From Rhynchospora pubera (taxonomy: Eukaryota; Streptophyta; Magnoliopsida; Poales; Cyperaceae): a stretch of DNA of 64,000 nucleotides. The notes beneath the pieces are model-generated. The model had not been told where the DNA came from and searched no databases. It saw nothing but the letters and a program-made list of their open reading frames with translations. Both the position numbers and the translations under genes were made by a program. The stretch lies in contig CM051461.1 in NCBI GenBank assembly GCA_028095005.1, forward strand, positions 161,978,574-162,042,573, written 5' to 3'. Below, piece by piece: positions 9,423 to 21,283 of this stretch; positions within the stretch are counted from its first letter, which is position 1, and each line of letters starts with the position of its first letter.

Positions 9423-11083
9423 TGATATCTCATATTTATATTGCTATTTTGACCAGACTTTGCATCGAAATCGTGACTAAAGCTTTGATTTATTGCTGTT
9501 TTTGCCTTTCTTTGCCAGTTTTGGCACTGCCTTTTGCACTTTGATCTTATTTGTAGGAATCCAAGGAAACCAGCAAGGAAAGCAGCAATTCAGGTGCTAG
9601 ATGACTCATGCCTAGCCTAGACCAAGCCCCAACTCAGCCCAATGAAGCAGCCCCGCTCGAATCAAGGCGTTTCGCGAACCAGACCCTGCAATTCGGACCG
9701 AATTCCCCTGAATTCGGACCGAATTCCTGTGCAGACTGATCTTCTGAAATCCAGCGACATCAATTCGGTCCGAATTCCTCCTAATTCGGACCGAATTGCT
9801 ATAGATGGAAAGCGTTCTGGCAGCATTCTGGAGGCGTTTTCTCCATTTGGAAGCCTCGATTTCCGCCCAGAATGAAGGGAATTGAATGTGACAGCTGCTG
9901 GGGGTGTTATAGGCGCCTTCCATGTATAGAGGGGGGCATTCTTCATTCCATTCTCTCTCTCCTTCCTCCCCAGCAGATCTGGATCTGGTTTTTGGGCTCC
10001 TTTCCTTGGCTTGTGCGACTGGGACAGGGGACATAGACGAAGTAAGAGCTGTTGCTTGCTGCTCCGACGGATTCCCGACCTTCTAGTGTGCATTTGGCAG
10101 TGGTTTTATCTCATAGACTGGTTTATTTGTGTATTTCTAGCACTATTTCTCTATTTTCTGGTTTTATGGATTGCTTAGTTCTATATTCTGTTATTTGCAT
10201 TATTACTCTTAGTATGTTAGGCTAAAAACTCATTGCTTTAGGGAACGATGTAGCTTAGATCTAGGTTTTGCTTGGTTTATTTGTTTTGTTGATGGATGAA
10301 GTCAATTACCCTTGGGATTTTAATGGAAACTGCTTGTGTTTGGACTGTTTACTACTTGTATTGCTCGACTTTTGTACGCGCGCATTTGTTGGGAACTTCT
10401 TTACATTATATTAATCGAGTCCTGTGCAAGTATTTCGAGGTAGGTCAATGGCGAAAGTCGACCAATTATTAACCAAAAGTAAACGTTTCTAGTTAGGCGA
10501 AAATCTAACTAGATACCTCGTAGAAAACCATTGGTAAACTTGAGTAAGTCCACCGAACAACGAAAGTTGGGGGTGCAATACACTCGATGAGGGTTATTCA
10601 ACACTAGATCCCATTCCAAATACCGTACCCAATAGGCGAAAGCGGAGGGTTAGGGAGTTAGGTTTGGCTAGATGGATCCTTGGCTTGAATAAATCAACGA
10701 AACGGTAAACCATAGCATTTACATAGTGGATTAGCAAGGCCGAATACGAAAGTGCTAGGTCTTGCGACTCTGTGGCCGGTTCTAAGCGAAATCGAACCCT
10801 AAGGCGTTTTCATTATCATATCTCTATCCGTAGAAAACCCCAAAAAGATTTATTTCAATTGTTTTGCATAATCTTGATTACTTGCAATTGCATTCCTTTA
10901 TTTTAATTTAATCTGTTCTACTCGTGATTTCGATTCTCTTCTCAATTTTTACTGTCTAGATTTAACGAAATAATAAGAATAATATTCATATCCATCTCTG
11001 TGGGTTCGACACCTTTACTCTACTACGAACGTCTAGTCGAGTACAAGGATTATTTGTTTGACCTTGGTTCACACCCTCGATCA
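9423..11083 (+). repeat. 3' long terminal repeat of the Athila-type element (about 1.66 kb)
   Basis: It begins TGATATCTC directly after the polypurine tract and ends CCTCGATCA, giving TG...CA ends with short inverted symmetry. Palindrome pairs 12 and 13 (9690/9711 and 9762/9783) sit in what should be U3. A TATA-like ATGTATAGAG lies near 9922, followed by a CT-rich stretch typical of a leader. The right border is my best reading. The left LTR is outside the window, so it cannot be confirmed by comparison. Confidence 0.82.
9690..9797. promoter_or_regulatory. palindrome pairs 12 and 13 in LTR U3, about 130-230 bp upstream of a TATA-like site
   Basis: Copies start at 9690, 9711, 9762 and 9783. 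The spacing is 21 bp inside each pair and 72 bp between pairs, the same geometry as in the coding region. A position upstream of the presumed promoter fits binding of a dimeric protein on one helix face. The regulatory role is inference. Confidence 0.5.
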
Positions 11084-13854
11084 TCTAGTCATAATAATTA
11101 CATTTACACAGCGAGTCTGAATTAGACGCATTTTAGTCTTTACAGCCGACCTGGGAAGGAGACTACTTCATCTCAGACAGTCAGATCACGTGACGGGCCC
11201 ACCGCAGCCCCTGACAAGAACCTGATCTCCAGTACCTGGAACAGGAGATCTCCAATGTTTTAGTCTCAAGTTGACGACAATTCCGAAGCGCAGTGGGGTC
11301 AAATTCAATAGACAAAGTGGAAGAATTTTGTCAGGTCTCCAACAGCTGATTAATAAGTATTTAAATACGGAAAATGATTACCTGCATTTTTTTCATTCCT
11401 GCCGTCGCTAAATATAAAGTGAACATATACAGTAAAGAAAATAAACATATAGACTATCTAAGTGAACACATACAAACAAATAAGTTCAATTAAAATAAGT
11501 TGAATATGTATGTAAACTTCTGAACAAGTGATGACAACACTTATTTGTTTGTAAGTGTTCATTTAGATAGTCAATATGTTCACTTTATTTGCTATATATG
11601 TTCATTTTGTATTTAACGATAGCTGGAATGGTATATTTCCCGATGTCACTTATAATTCATGTTTAAATACTGTATGGGAATAACCGGGTAACTGGTGTTA
11701 GGCTGTTAGCATAATGATTTTTTGTAACTTGTTGGTTATATTGATTATTTTCACAAATTTTATGCAGTACTAGAGAAGTTTTTTTAATTTTCTTTTAAGT
11801 ATGAAACGAGAATTGAAATTTTCAAATATCCGGCTAAAGTCGTCAATTCATCTTTTAAACCTACGTTTTTCACCAAACCAATTTTGAATTGGACATTGCA
11901 TATAATTTTAATTAATTATGCCAAATTTTACAGATTTAAGTATTATTAGATTATCACTCTAATAATCTAATCGATGTTCCGCATTACTTGTATAACTATA
12001 CACTTTAAAACATAAAAGTGTTAATTTTTATTCGTTTTACTATATTTCCTATATTAATCACCGTCAAACGACTCATGCATTTTTATACTGATATCCTTAG
12101 TGTAATAATTTTTACGATGCACCTAAGATGCTACATAAATACTATTATACTAATATAATTGCTTCATCATTCTACAGAATTAAATTGTATGTGATTGCTG
12201 TGATATTTTTTTATATTGTACAGGCCATTAGAGTTTTCTAAAATAAAGTCCACAAATTTTTCAAAATTTTAAATTTTCAATAAGCGTCTCATTAAAATCT
12301 TTTATCTTCGATTAACTTTCTTGTTCTATGCTAAATTCGAGAAGAAAATAAAAAATTTCTTGTATCATATAATAGAAATTTGCTCACTCAACGCCGGAAT
12401 TAGGATTGATAAAAATATTGATAGGGATCTCTATGCCCATGCTTACTATTATTTATATCTTGATAATAGGAATCCAACATCTAAATTCAACTTGTTCTAG
12501 TTGTAAAACGTATAGACTGAATACATTGCATATAATTTGTTATGATTAGATTAATTTTGGGTCGTCAACAAATGTTTAGTCTCAACCACAAATCTAAGTC
12601 GTAGGTTCCAAATTTCCCAAAAATACAGCGGAAAAACATCCGTCAGATGCAGTGGGGCCAGGAGAGCAGTGAACAGACAATTCCATGTTAGTACTAAAGT
12701 TTTAATCAAATTATAAATTATTAATCTCCTTGCGCAGAGTTTACGTTTTGACTGGACCCAGCTACTAACCTTTCTTTGGTTATAGTCACTGACCCAACGC
12801 CTAAAAGATACCTAATTACACTCAGACGAGACACGCGGTAGGTTTTATTTTAGAAAACCAGCGAAACAATCAAACAAACCATCAACGCACATTTGCTGAT
12901 TTGCATTAGTTACCACTAATTCACCATTAGCTAAAACAAGCAATTAATCGAGGAAAAGAAATTGCCCAAAACAAGCAAAAGGAAAAGATGGGCAACGCCT
13001 GAGACGTGGAAGCTTGACAGGGAAGCATCTCATTCTATTAGACTCCAAAAGCAGCCAAAGATAGCGAAGCTTTGCTATTTTGTGTGGTATATTCTCCAGT
13101 AATGACAAAACCGGACGGTGATTAATTTTAGTTTTTAGCAAGAATATACGACAGGATCTCTTATTAAGGGATACAGAACTGGAGAGAATGTGATACCCAC
13201 TACTGGAACCGGAAGCTGACAGACCAAAAGTTTCAAGAAAAAAGGTACTACCAACAGCATTACAGCAGAGTATTAACTATTAAATAAAAACAAAACTAAG
13301 AACTAGAAACAGAGAAGCAGAGCAGCTCATATGATTGAAACTCCTACGTATTGTTAGTAATATTTTGTATGTAAACAATAATAATGACAGATAAATGTCA
13401 AGAAATAAAAGGAATTGGTGCAAGGTCCGGCAGAGACAGTTGGTGAACAGCTGGAAGCTTGGAACAGAACATAAAGCAGAAATTGAGCTTAAAATATACT
13501 TTGAAAAAAAAAGAAAAGAAAGGCAATTCAATAATTCTTGAACTGAACCGAGCTTATAACTTGCTCGGAAGTTGGAGGAGCATGCAACTGCAACTCAAGT
13601 TGCAGTAGTTCAACAAAAGAAAAAGAGGAAGCAGGAGCTCTGCTCAACTACTGTCAGTACATCATCACCTGCTTAGTTACAAGAACTCTAAGCAAAAAAA
13701 TAAGAAAAAGAAGTAAAAAAGAAATTGTTGCTTAAGCTTTACCGAATGTTACTAAAAAAGAATCCCTCTTGCTTTCTTTTTCTTTCTTTAAGATTCACTT
13801 TTTTCTTTGCTTATTATCTACTCTTACCCCAATTCGCCTCCACTTGACTGAACT
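11084..13854. other. intergenic DNA with one foldback MITE
   Basis: AT-rich sequence with no convincing ORF. Apart from the foldback element at 11369-11661 I see only the presumed 3' flank of the zinc-finger gene, near 13550-13854. A possible polyadenylation region cannot be fixed by eye. Confidence 0.5.
11369..11661. mobile_element. foldback MITE with roughly 95-bp arms
   Basis: The left arm (about 11391-11490, containing AAAGTGAACATATAC and GACTATCTAAGTGAACAC) is matched by the reverse complement of about 11530-11632. The loop is short. TTTAAATAC occurs at 11360-11368 and 11662-11670 and could be a 9-bp target duplication. However, the arms fade before that point on the right, so the borders are uncertain. 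Confidence 0.7.
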
Positions 13855-14847
13855 TCAAACCATCTTAATTTGATCGAACTCGGCATCATACACCGCCGAC
13901 ATCTCGAATTCATCGTCAGCTGGTGCCGGCAAGTTAAGATCGATAAACCCAACTGGAGAAGACGAAGATGAAGCCGGCACACTACTGTTAACAATAGCAT
14001 CACTGGAGTCACCATTAGCATTGTCATGAGAACTCTTCAGGTGTGACTTCTTATGGCCTCCTAGTGCCTGGCCAGAGCTGAACACCTTTGGGCAGAACGG
14101 ACACGGGTGGAAACCCGGCTTCAAACTATCCACATTGTCATTGATCAAAGAATCTGATTCGAACCCATTTTGGACCGTGTTCGGTTTCTCGCCCGACAAC
14201 CCGATACACCTCACTTTACCATTTTTGAACCCGGCTCGGTGGCCCCCAAGCGCCTGGAATGATCTGAACACCTTCTTGCACACATTGCACTCAAACCGGG
14301 TTCTTGTCTTGGTGGATCCATTATCAGGTTCAGGTCTTGAAATTGGTTCCGGCTCCGTTTTGGGTTTCCAGGTGTCGCGAGAAAGCATGATCAAAGAAAC
14401 CGCTACATCCTCCTCAGTTGTGGCATCAGAAACAGAGCTCACCGGCTCGAGATCAAGCAAAGGAGGTGGTGCACGGCGGCGCCGCTTTGATCGTTGGCGA
14501 CGAGCAGTGGAACCACTGCCGGGACCAGCACGAGGCGACGACTCGATGTCGCTCTCTTGGTCTTGCACGACAGATGATTCGCCATTATCCATCGGAGCCA
14601 GATAGGAAGAGGAGAAGTACTCTGGAGCAGTGAGCTTGATGCTCCTCTTGGGATTCTCTCTGAGCACATAAGAAGCAGGGTTGGGTTCTTGGGGTTGAAG
14701 TTCGTCGGCGGAGGAGGTGGAGACGGAGGGGGTGGAAGCGGCGACACCTCCTCCGGCGGAGATGACGTGGGAGCGCATGTGGCCACCAAGCGCCCGGCCG
14801 TTGGAGAAGTGGCGAGAGCAGAGCTTGCATGTGTGCTTCATCTCCAT
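13855..14847 (-). CDS. C2H2 zinc-finger repressor, ZAT1/4/9-like
   Basis: An intronless gene of 330 residues. Finger 1 (CKLC...GRALGGHMRSH, about 7-27) and finger 3 (CPFC...GQALGGHKKSH, about 249-269) are complete plant QALGGH-type fingers. Finger 2 (CNVCKKVFRSFQALGGHRAGF, about 187-207) has AGF where RASH is expected, so its last zinc-binding His is missing. A basic tract RRQRSKRRRR (116-125) is a likely nuclear signal. EEDVAVSLIMLSRDTW (145-160) matches the leucine-rich motif of the family. FIDLNLPAP near the C-terminus is an EAR repression motif. Family members repress stress and developmental genes in the nucleus. The start is set by MEMKHTCKLC, a usual N-terminus for this group. Confidence 0.93.
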   Translation of the reverse strand: MEMKHTCKLCSRHFSNGRALGGHMRSHVISAGGGVAASTPSVSTSSADELQPQEPNPASYVLRENPKRSIKLTAPEYFSSSYLAPMDNGESSVVQDQESDIESSPRAGPGSGSTARRQRSKRRRRAPPPLLDLEPVSSVSDATTEEDVAVSLIMLSRDTWKPKTEPEPISRPEPDNGSTKTRTRFECNVCKKVFRSFQALGGHRAGFKNGKVRCIGLSGEKPNTVQNGFESDSLINDNVDSLKPGFHPCPFCPKVFSSGQALGGHKKSHLKSSHDNANGDSSDAIVNSSVPASSSSSPVGFIDLNLPAPADDEFEMSAVYDAEFDQIKMV

Positions 14848-15110
14848 TAGCGGAGAAGGAAAGCGATGATCTTTTAGTTAGGAATAGGAATAGGATCAGA
14901 GAAAGGTATACTAAAACTAAGAGAGCGAAGTGGGAAGATGCTATATCTTTACTTTTCTTGTGTGATTTTGGTGGGTTTGTATGAGAAGGAGAGAAGGTAG
15001 TAACTAGCTTGCGCTAACAAGGAGTAGGTGACAAGCATCCTTCCATCGCACCAAAGCAGAGAGAGAGAGAAGAAATGAGAGAGAGAGAGAGAGAGAGAGG
15101 TGGTGATGCA
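14848..15110 (-). promoter_or_regulatory. 5' flank of the zinc-finger gene with a GA microsatellite
   Basis: The stretch between the start codon and the (GA)n tract (about 15058-15100) has no ORF and should hold the leader and core promoter. GA/CT tracts near plant starts are common. No TATA box stands out clearly. Confidence 0.4.
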
Positions 15111-15587
15111 CTTGATGTGGGATTAGAAACGGAAAAGAGTCATTTAGGAAATATTTTAAGAACTAATTTCGGGTTTATTGAATTCAGCTTGGAATATTTC
15201 TTTCTTTGACAACAGGAGATTAACCAGAAATTAATGTGAGGATTTATATTATTAAAATATTCCAAAAAGTGGAGCGCTTGAGACGTGCTTGGAGTTCCAT
15301 TCCCAACTTGCGTTGGGAGAAATATGCACCACGACCATGTATTAAATTCACATTAACTGTGATGGACTTTTATAACTGGTACGCTTCATGAGGGGTTTTA
15401 AAGATGATTTCGTGACACCAATTTGTATGTATGGTGGTGTTTGTGCTGGCACTGTCGTTTGGCGAAAAATGCTTTTGGTGCCGCTTGAATTTTCTTGCCA
15501 AATGGGAAGACAGGACTTTTATGATTTTCTTTGTATGATTTTATCTCCTATGCTTGCTGAAAACAAGAATATTATGATAAGGGTGTG

Positions 15588-15835
15588 TTTGGATGCAACG
15601 GAATAAGCCGCGAATATGGTATAAGAATAAGAAAATTTCGGTTTGCGTGTTTATTTTTATTTTTTATTCTTATACTATGATTTTGTTAGTATAGAAATAA
15701 GGGTCCAAATTTCTTATTCTTATATCGTTTGTTTTGCACATAAACAAAAATAAGCACGTAAATCGAAATTTCTTATTCCTATTTCCTATTCCCTATTGGG
15801 TAAACTAGCATAGTCTATATTTCAATTAATCTGAG
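15588..15835. mobile_element. degenerate MITE, GGGTGTGTTTGGAT family
   Basis: It starts GGGTGTGTTTGGATGCAACGG and has internal mirrored blocks (AATAAGAAAATTTCGGTTTGCGTG against CACGTAAATCGAAATTTCTTATTC). The right terminal repeat is lost. The same family recurs at 54307-54702. Confidence 0.65.
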
Positions 15836-17870
15836 AGTCCAAAACATTTTTTACTTAAATTACTATGTTTTAAAAAAGAAATATATAATATATAATTTTT
15901 TAATTATAAGAGAATCTGGGCCCTTTATCCCTCTTTCCTCCGCTGCCATGTTTTCGCCTGATTGATAGGTGTTATTTTCTCAGAAAAAAATTATAGCAAC
16001 CATCGCTTATAGTGTTTTAAATAACTGTTAGCACATTGTTGTGATACCGATATACAATCTTAATTTAGACTGTACAGATAGCATTTGCCATAACAAAAAC
16101 TATTCTATATTAGTATTACTAAATATAAAACTGACATAATTATCTCATAAACGACATGTAATAACCTTTTAAAACGAATTTGATGCATAACTAAAGAAAA
16201 TACAGCATATTTTTCTGCACTAAAGTGACATTCCATCGGTACTAAATTATATTTTGAGATTGTATTTTACAAGGAAATATTGATTTAGACATTATCTGAG
16301 GCCGTTGATGAAGTTGACTTCAAATATTTTGTAATATAATTCTGAAAGTATGATTTGGAAGAAAAAGAGGGGCATGATAAAGAAAAAATAACCTTGTTTG
16401 CCTGATAAAAAGAGGAACTTGAGGGACTGTAGGAGTATTGCATGTTTATAAAAAAAACAGAGCAATGAAATGGGTATAGGGGCTAGATCTCAGTTTCACT
16501 CAACAAATTGAGCTAAAATAGAGTTTAGATTGGCTCTATGACAGATTGTAATTTTTTTTTTTTACCAAAATCGGAAGCATTGATTCAAATGTATTTAGGA
16601 GTACTGTGATAAAAATGCCGGGTCTCTATTTTAATGCCAGTTGTTTGCATGGCTTTATTATATCCGTATATTTGCCTTTTTTTTTAAAAAAAATAAACAT
16701 GAATCTATTTATTTTATTTTGTTTAATATTTCAACTCCACGAAAGGTACATTAAAACTAAAATGGACTGTATCAATATTGGTCTCTGCTCACTTGCGAAA
16801 AATTCAATGCATTGATTATGAATTTGGGGTGGAAAGTCGTGTATTTTCCTTCCATTAACTCGATCCAATAAAATAGAAACAGCAACTTATCAACGTAATG
16901 TCTGTCTAGCTGTTAGTTAGCCTTGACGGTTTTCTTCAAAAATACAAGTAGATTAATCATTTTAAGCCTGATTCAGTATAGTCCTTGTAATATATCGATA
17001 TAATTGACCCCCCCCTCCCTTTTTCTGCCGTCTGTTTAGTTGTTTGATTTATAACTGTGGCAATTCAATAAATACATTATTGCACACTTTAGCCTAATAT
17101 CTGAGAAAATTGATGCATATATGGATGAAAACTTGATTTCAATTGTTCAAACATTACAGACATACAAATTAACCAAATTTAAAATAATAACATATGCTAT
17201 AAATTTTAGTTAGCAAGACGATATCAAATTATCAAAAATTTTATTTGCTTTTTTCTACCTGTAGTTCTTTTTACCTATTTTATAGAAACACTCTTTTATT
17301 CTTTTTACTTTTTTTTAGAATAATTGACAAAGAAAAGAAAAATTATTCTCACTAATGTATGGGAGATTCGGTGCATACTTATCCAATACTTATCCAAATT
17401 TTTCGATCTGCTTCGAAACGACCGATCCAAAAATTTTAAGATGAACTTTTTACTTTTTATATGCTATAAACATAAACTAATATATACATATATTGAAATA
17501 AATTTTATTATTTTTAAATATTAATGTTCAATGCATATAAATAGTTTTCAATAGTATTCGTTAATTATAAAATATTTTATTTAGGTATAATGGCAGGGAA
17601 ACCATAGGCATAGGCATACAGATGCTGAATGAATCATCTCCACACCACACGTCTGGGAATAGTGGTCTCTGCATTCATTGCAGCAATGTTTGCTCAGTTT
17701 TCCTCTTCCGTTCTTCATGTTGCCGTAATGCCGTCTAATTATTTGGAGCTGTAATCAACTGACATGTGGACCCCCTGTCCGCTTGCTTGACTACGTCGCT
17801 TTGTGACCGGCATCCTCTAGCCTCTGCAGAGGGCAAATCTTTATCTGAACCGTCCAATTTAATTCGATAA
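15836..17870. other. intergenic, nothing recognised
   Basis: AT-rich DNA with poly-A/T runs and short chance ORFs. I see no gene, RNA gene or clear repeat pair. Confidence 0.4.
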
Positions 17871-18057
17871 ATTGGAATTCTGTGGCGCGTGTCGCGTGTC
17901 GCGCGCCACTCTGGCCGTCTGATCAAGATCCAATGGACAAGGGAGTTCCGTGCATGTAACCTAGATTGATAGGCCCGTAAAAAATGAACCGTTCGATCAA
18001 GATCAGATGGCTCGTAGGTGCGCTACACCATGTGTCGCGCTACAGCGAATTCGGATT
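17871..18057 (-). mobile_element. GC-rich foldback MITE, copy A (diverged)
   Basis: Its ends contain GTGTCGCGTGTCGCGCG and its mirrored partner TGTGTCGCGCTACAGCGAAT. The core has CAATGGACAAGGGAG, GTGCATGTAACCTAGATTGA and GGCCCGTAAAAA, shared with five other copies. It is in the same orientation as copy C. No target duplication is clear. Confidence 0.8.
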
Positions 18058-19288
18058 ACGGACTGTATGAATCTCAACGAACTTAATATTAATCATGTAA
18101 TATTTATTATTGATCGGATGATTCGGATCAAAAGTCTGCTCTATGTAGGACCTCAAAAGTTCCGCAGAGGATATTGATTCCCGTTTAATTGGGCTGGGAG
18201 CTAAAATAACGTTTTTTTTAACTTTTAATAATTCTGCGAATTCAACGGCCGATATTCAACTGAAGGATGAGCAACAATTTCTTTGTCATTGTGTCATTAT
18301 GCGTAGTGGCCTTGCGCTAAGCCCGGATGAGCTTGATAGTTCTGGTATAACCGTATAAGCGAACATTACAGTATAAATTAAAAAAAAAAAACAGTTTAGA
18401 CCTTCGACGAGGGAAAAAAAAACATAAAAGAAAGATAAAATTGGCTTGAAATAGAAAATTATTAGTAAATTGTAAATAACAATAATATAATAAAGTAATA
18501 AACACATGACATAGTCCAAAATGTATTTTACACGAAAATTAAACAATATAAATGGAACTATTTTGGAATCCTTCCGAACCGTATGAACCGAATCAGTTCT
18601 GTCCCTCTGATTTGGAAGACTCTTTTTCGGCGATTACAATCGGCGAACTAACGGACAAGATTCTTATGCATTGTACTTTGTAAATTAATTTGAAATTTTG
18701 AACACAAACTTTTATTTAGGTGCTATAAATCTAGACCGGCTGCGACGGAATCCTTCGTTCCCTTACACGGGGAACTTGTTCTCACTCTTATATTTTCGTC
18801 GGGAGTTTTTTTTTTAAATAAAAAAATCAATATAAACTATAAAGAGAAGGTAATGATGCTGCACCCTATTTCTCCATTGACCTACATCAATATTTGTAGC
18901 GATTATATCTCAATCGGTTTTATATCATCTTCGTTCATATAATGAATTTTGATTAGTGTTTTGATTATTTAAAATTGACATTATTAAATTGTCAATTGCA
19001 AACATAACATGCAAATGCGTCGTTTCGGATCTATTCTAATTTTTAGAAATAAAATTGCAATTGATTTATTAGTGGAAAAAGAGATATCAGAAATTAAGAA
19101 AACAAGCAGGTAGTTCATTCAAGTTTTTTATTGATTAAAATTTTTGAAACAGCATTAACTTATATGCGTTTCTAATGTTTTTAAAGATTTCCTGAATCTC
19201 AGTAAAACGAAGTCAAGCAACCTGATTGATCTTTTGATCGCAACATCAAATCTAGGTTCAAACAAATGACAGATTGTAGGTTTATTTA
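18058..19288. other. intergenic, nothing recognised
   Basis: No plausible gene. Fragments resembling the MITE core (GATCGGATGATTCGGATCAA near 18112) may be relics. Confidence 0.35.
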
Positions 19289-19480
19289 CAATCCGGATTC
19301 GCTGTTGCGCGATACGCGGTGTAGCGCACTACGAGCAATCTGATCTTGATCGGACGGTTCACTTTTTACGGGCCTATCAATCTAGGTTACATGCACGGGG
19401 CTCCCTTGTCCATTGGATTTTGATCAGACGGTCAGCATGCCGCGCTACACCGTGTGTCGCGCGGCAGCGAATCTCAATTT
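19289..19480 (+). mobile_element. GC-rich foldback MITE, copy B
   Basis: A 192-bp element with terminal repeats built on CGGATTCGCTGTTGCGCG and the mirrored GCGCGGCAGCGAATCTCAA. It is flanked by GTTTATTTA at 19280-19288 and 19481-19489, a 9-bp target duplication of the Mutator type. There is no coding capacity. Confidence 0.88.
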
Positions 19481-19489
19481 GTTTATTTA

Positions 19490-20679
19490 TTGTTTTGTAT
19501 TTCTGAATTCTCTAATTCTTTGATTAAGACCGATCTTTTCCTAGGTTCAATTCCTACTGCATTTCACGTTTTCTTATTCAAGTGTATTTTTCAAAAAGAA
19601 ATAAATTTATTGAATCTATGCCAATCGGGATACCAAAAGTACCTGCGGACCGGTTTTCAAAGGAAAAAACGGATTGGGTTTATAACGAAGCCTTCTTACG
19701 TAATTGTGTCTTATCAACCCGTCATTATTATAAAAATAAATTATATGTTGCAAGCACCAAAAATATCACTCCAGCAAGTTTATCCCTTGAGCGAAAAATA
19801 ATAATAATAAATAAATAGATAAAAACACAAAAGGACACTTTTGCTTTTTAAACAAATAAATTTGACAGGCTCGCAAAGTCCAAAGGTCTATTCGCCTATA
19901 CGACCTAACGTGACATGCAGGTCGAGCTAGTTCTAGTTGAATTGAAACTCAATAAATAAATAGTTGTTTATTTAGCTTGGTCGAGCAGCCGAACAAGCAT
20001 GAATTTTTTTACTCCAAATGAATTGGGAAAGCATTGGTTGACCAACAACAATTTTTAATGCTCTGACCTTGTTCTTGGTTGAATTTGTTTTTTCCTTTTT
20101 GTTTTAGACGTATTACAATTTTCAACAAGTTATAAATTTACAGCATGAGCATGACTAGCTAGCTCTGAACACACAATTGAAGAAAAGACATTGTACGTGT
20201 ATCTATGTAGCATACGATGTAAATATCTGAATTTAAATCTAAAAATTATTGATGTTTGCCAAGAAATTTAAAATATTCCATCCTTACTAGAACAAATTAC
20301 TATAAAAAAACTCAAATCCATGATTGAATGAGCTTTCCCATTCGAGCACTGAAAAGGGGAGGCCTGAATCCTTATATTGTCCTGTTGGAATAAATGAGGA
20401 CAACCACAAAACTCATTTTTTTTTCCTCTCTCTTGTTCTCTCCCTTCATTGGGTTCACAAGACAAAATGCAGGTTGTTTCATGGACCCAACAAATCATCT
20501 TAGCGCTATCTCAGATCCAGAATAGAAAAGGCCTATAAGATCAATTTTGGAAGTTATCAGAACTGGCCCACTAAAAATTGGGAAAGAAGAGCGGGTCAGT
20601 CCAGTTTGAGTTTGGTACGAATCCATGACCATCATCATTGTCTCTCATCCCGACCGGAACTGCCAATCTACATGGGATT
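19490..20679. other. intergenic, nothing recognised
   Basis: The stretch between the MITE and the duplicated promoter block of the transporter gene. AT-rich, with short ORFs that show no recognisable protein family. Confidence 0.35.
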
Positions 20680-20810
20680 TTGACTGTTGTCTATTCTTTT
20701 CTTCTCCGAAGAAATCAGAAAAATTACAAAAAAAATAAAATAAAATAAATGCAGTAGTCTCCGTCTCTTCTCGCCATCCTCACCTCACCATCTCTCAGAG
20801 TTCGTACATA
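20680..20810 (+). pseudogene. decayed duplicate of transporter exon 1 and its leader
   Basis: The stretch resembles 21218-21345: TTGACTGTT...TATTCTTTTCTTCT, then GA.ATCAGAAAAATT, then ATGCAGT, CTTCTC.CCATCCTCACC, CTCTCAG and GTTCGTAC. In this copy the third codon after ATG CAG is TAG, so it cannot encode the transporter start. It is a local duplication, offset by about 530 bp, and may serve as an alternative leader. Confidence 0.65.
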
Positions 20811-21283
20811 TCTCCTCTTGCAGATCTCTCTCTATCTCTCAAGTTTCGTCTCTTTACCTCATCGCACTATATCCTCCTCTTGCATCGCAGATCGCAGACA
20901 GTCCAGTGCCACAGGCTGAATAATTATTGACCTTTTAAAAGCAATTCACTCTTATTTAATTTCTGATTCTTAAAGTCGGAAATTTTGTTTATGTATTAAT
21001 GACCTATTTCTGACTATTTAAGTAATCCAAGCATCCCTGTCTCATTTTTTCTCATATCACAGATTACATACGGCGCTGCTCTGCCTTCCTCTGTCGCAGC
21101 CCCAGCCCCAGCCCCCAGAGTCCCAGACCTCTTTCTTCTGGCAATTCAAAGCACTGCTGTCGTATTCCCAGCATTAAATTCAGTCTCTCTCCATAGGCGG
21201 ATAGACCCCCTCCATGATTTGACTGTTCTTTATTCTTTTCTTCTTCCAAGAGATCAGAAAAATTGGAAAAGAAAAACATCTAA

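Larger units (their letters stand above)
1..11083 (+). mobile_element. Athila-type Ty3/gypsy LTR retrotransposon, 3' portion
   Basis: The order gag/protease, reverse transcriptase, RNase H, integrase, a third ORF, a polypurine tract and the 3' LTR is that of a Ty3/gypsy element. The RT active-site block FMDDFSVYG and the extra ORF after integrase point to the Athila lineage. The 5' LTR, primer-binding site and start of gag lie left of the window. The element is interrupted once, by an Ac/Ds-like insertion at 5542-6684. Only one in-frame stop (3039-3041) breaks gag-pol, so the copy looks fairly young. A 15-bp palindrome recurs through it in 21-bp-spaced pairs. The right border is called from the TGAT...ATCA symmetry of the LTR ends. 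A target duplication cannot be checked because the left end is missing. Confidence 0.93.

Noticed and set aside
258..9797. CRISPR-like array
   Set aside because: The repeats are palindromic pairs scattered over 9.5 kb of a plant retrotransposon, with fixed 6-bp gaps inside pairs. There is no regular spacer set and the genome is eukaryotic.
11360..11670. TTTAAATAC as a firm 9-bp target duplication of the MITE at 11369
   Set aside because: The inverted arms end about 20 bp before the right copy and the word is simple AT-rich sequence, so I kept it only as a possibility.
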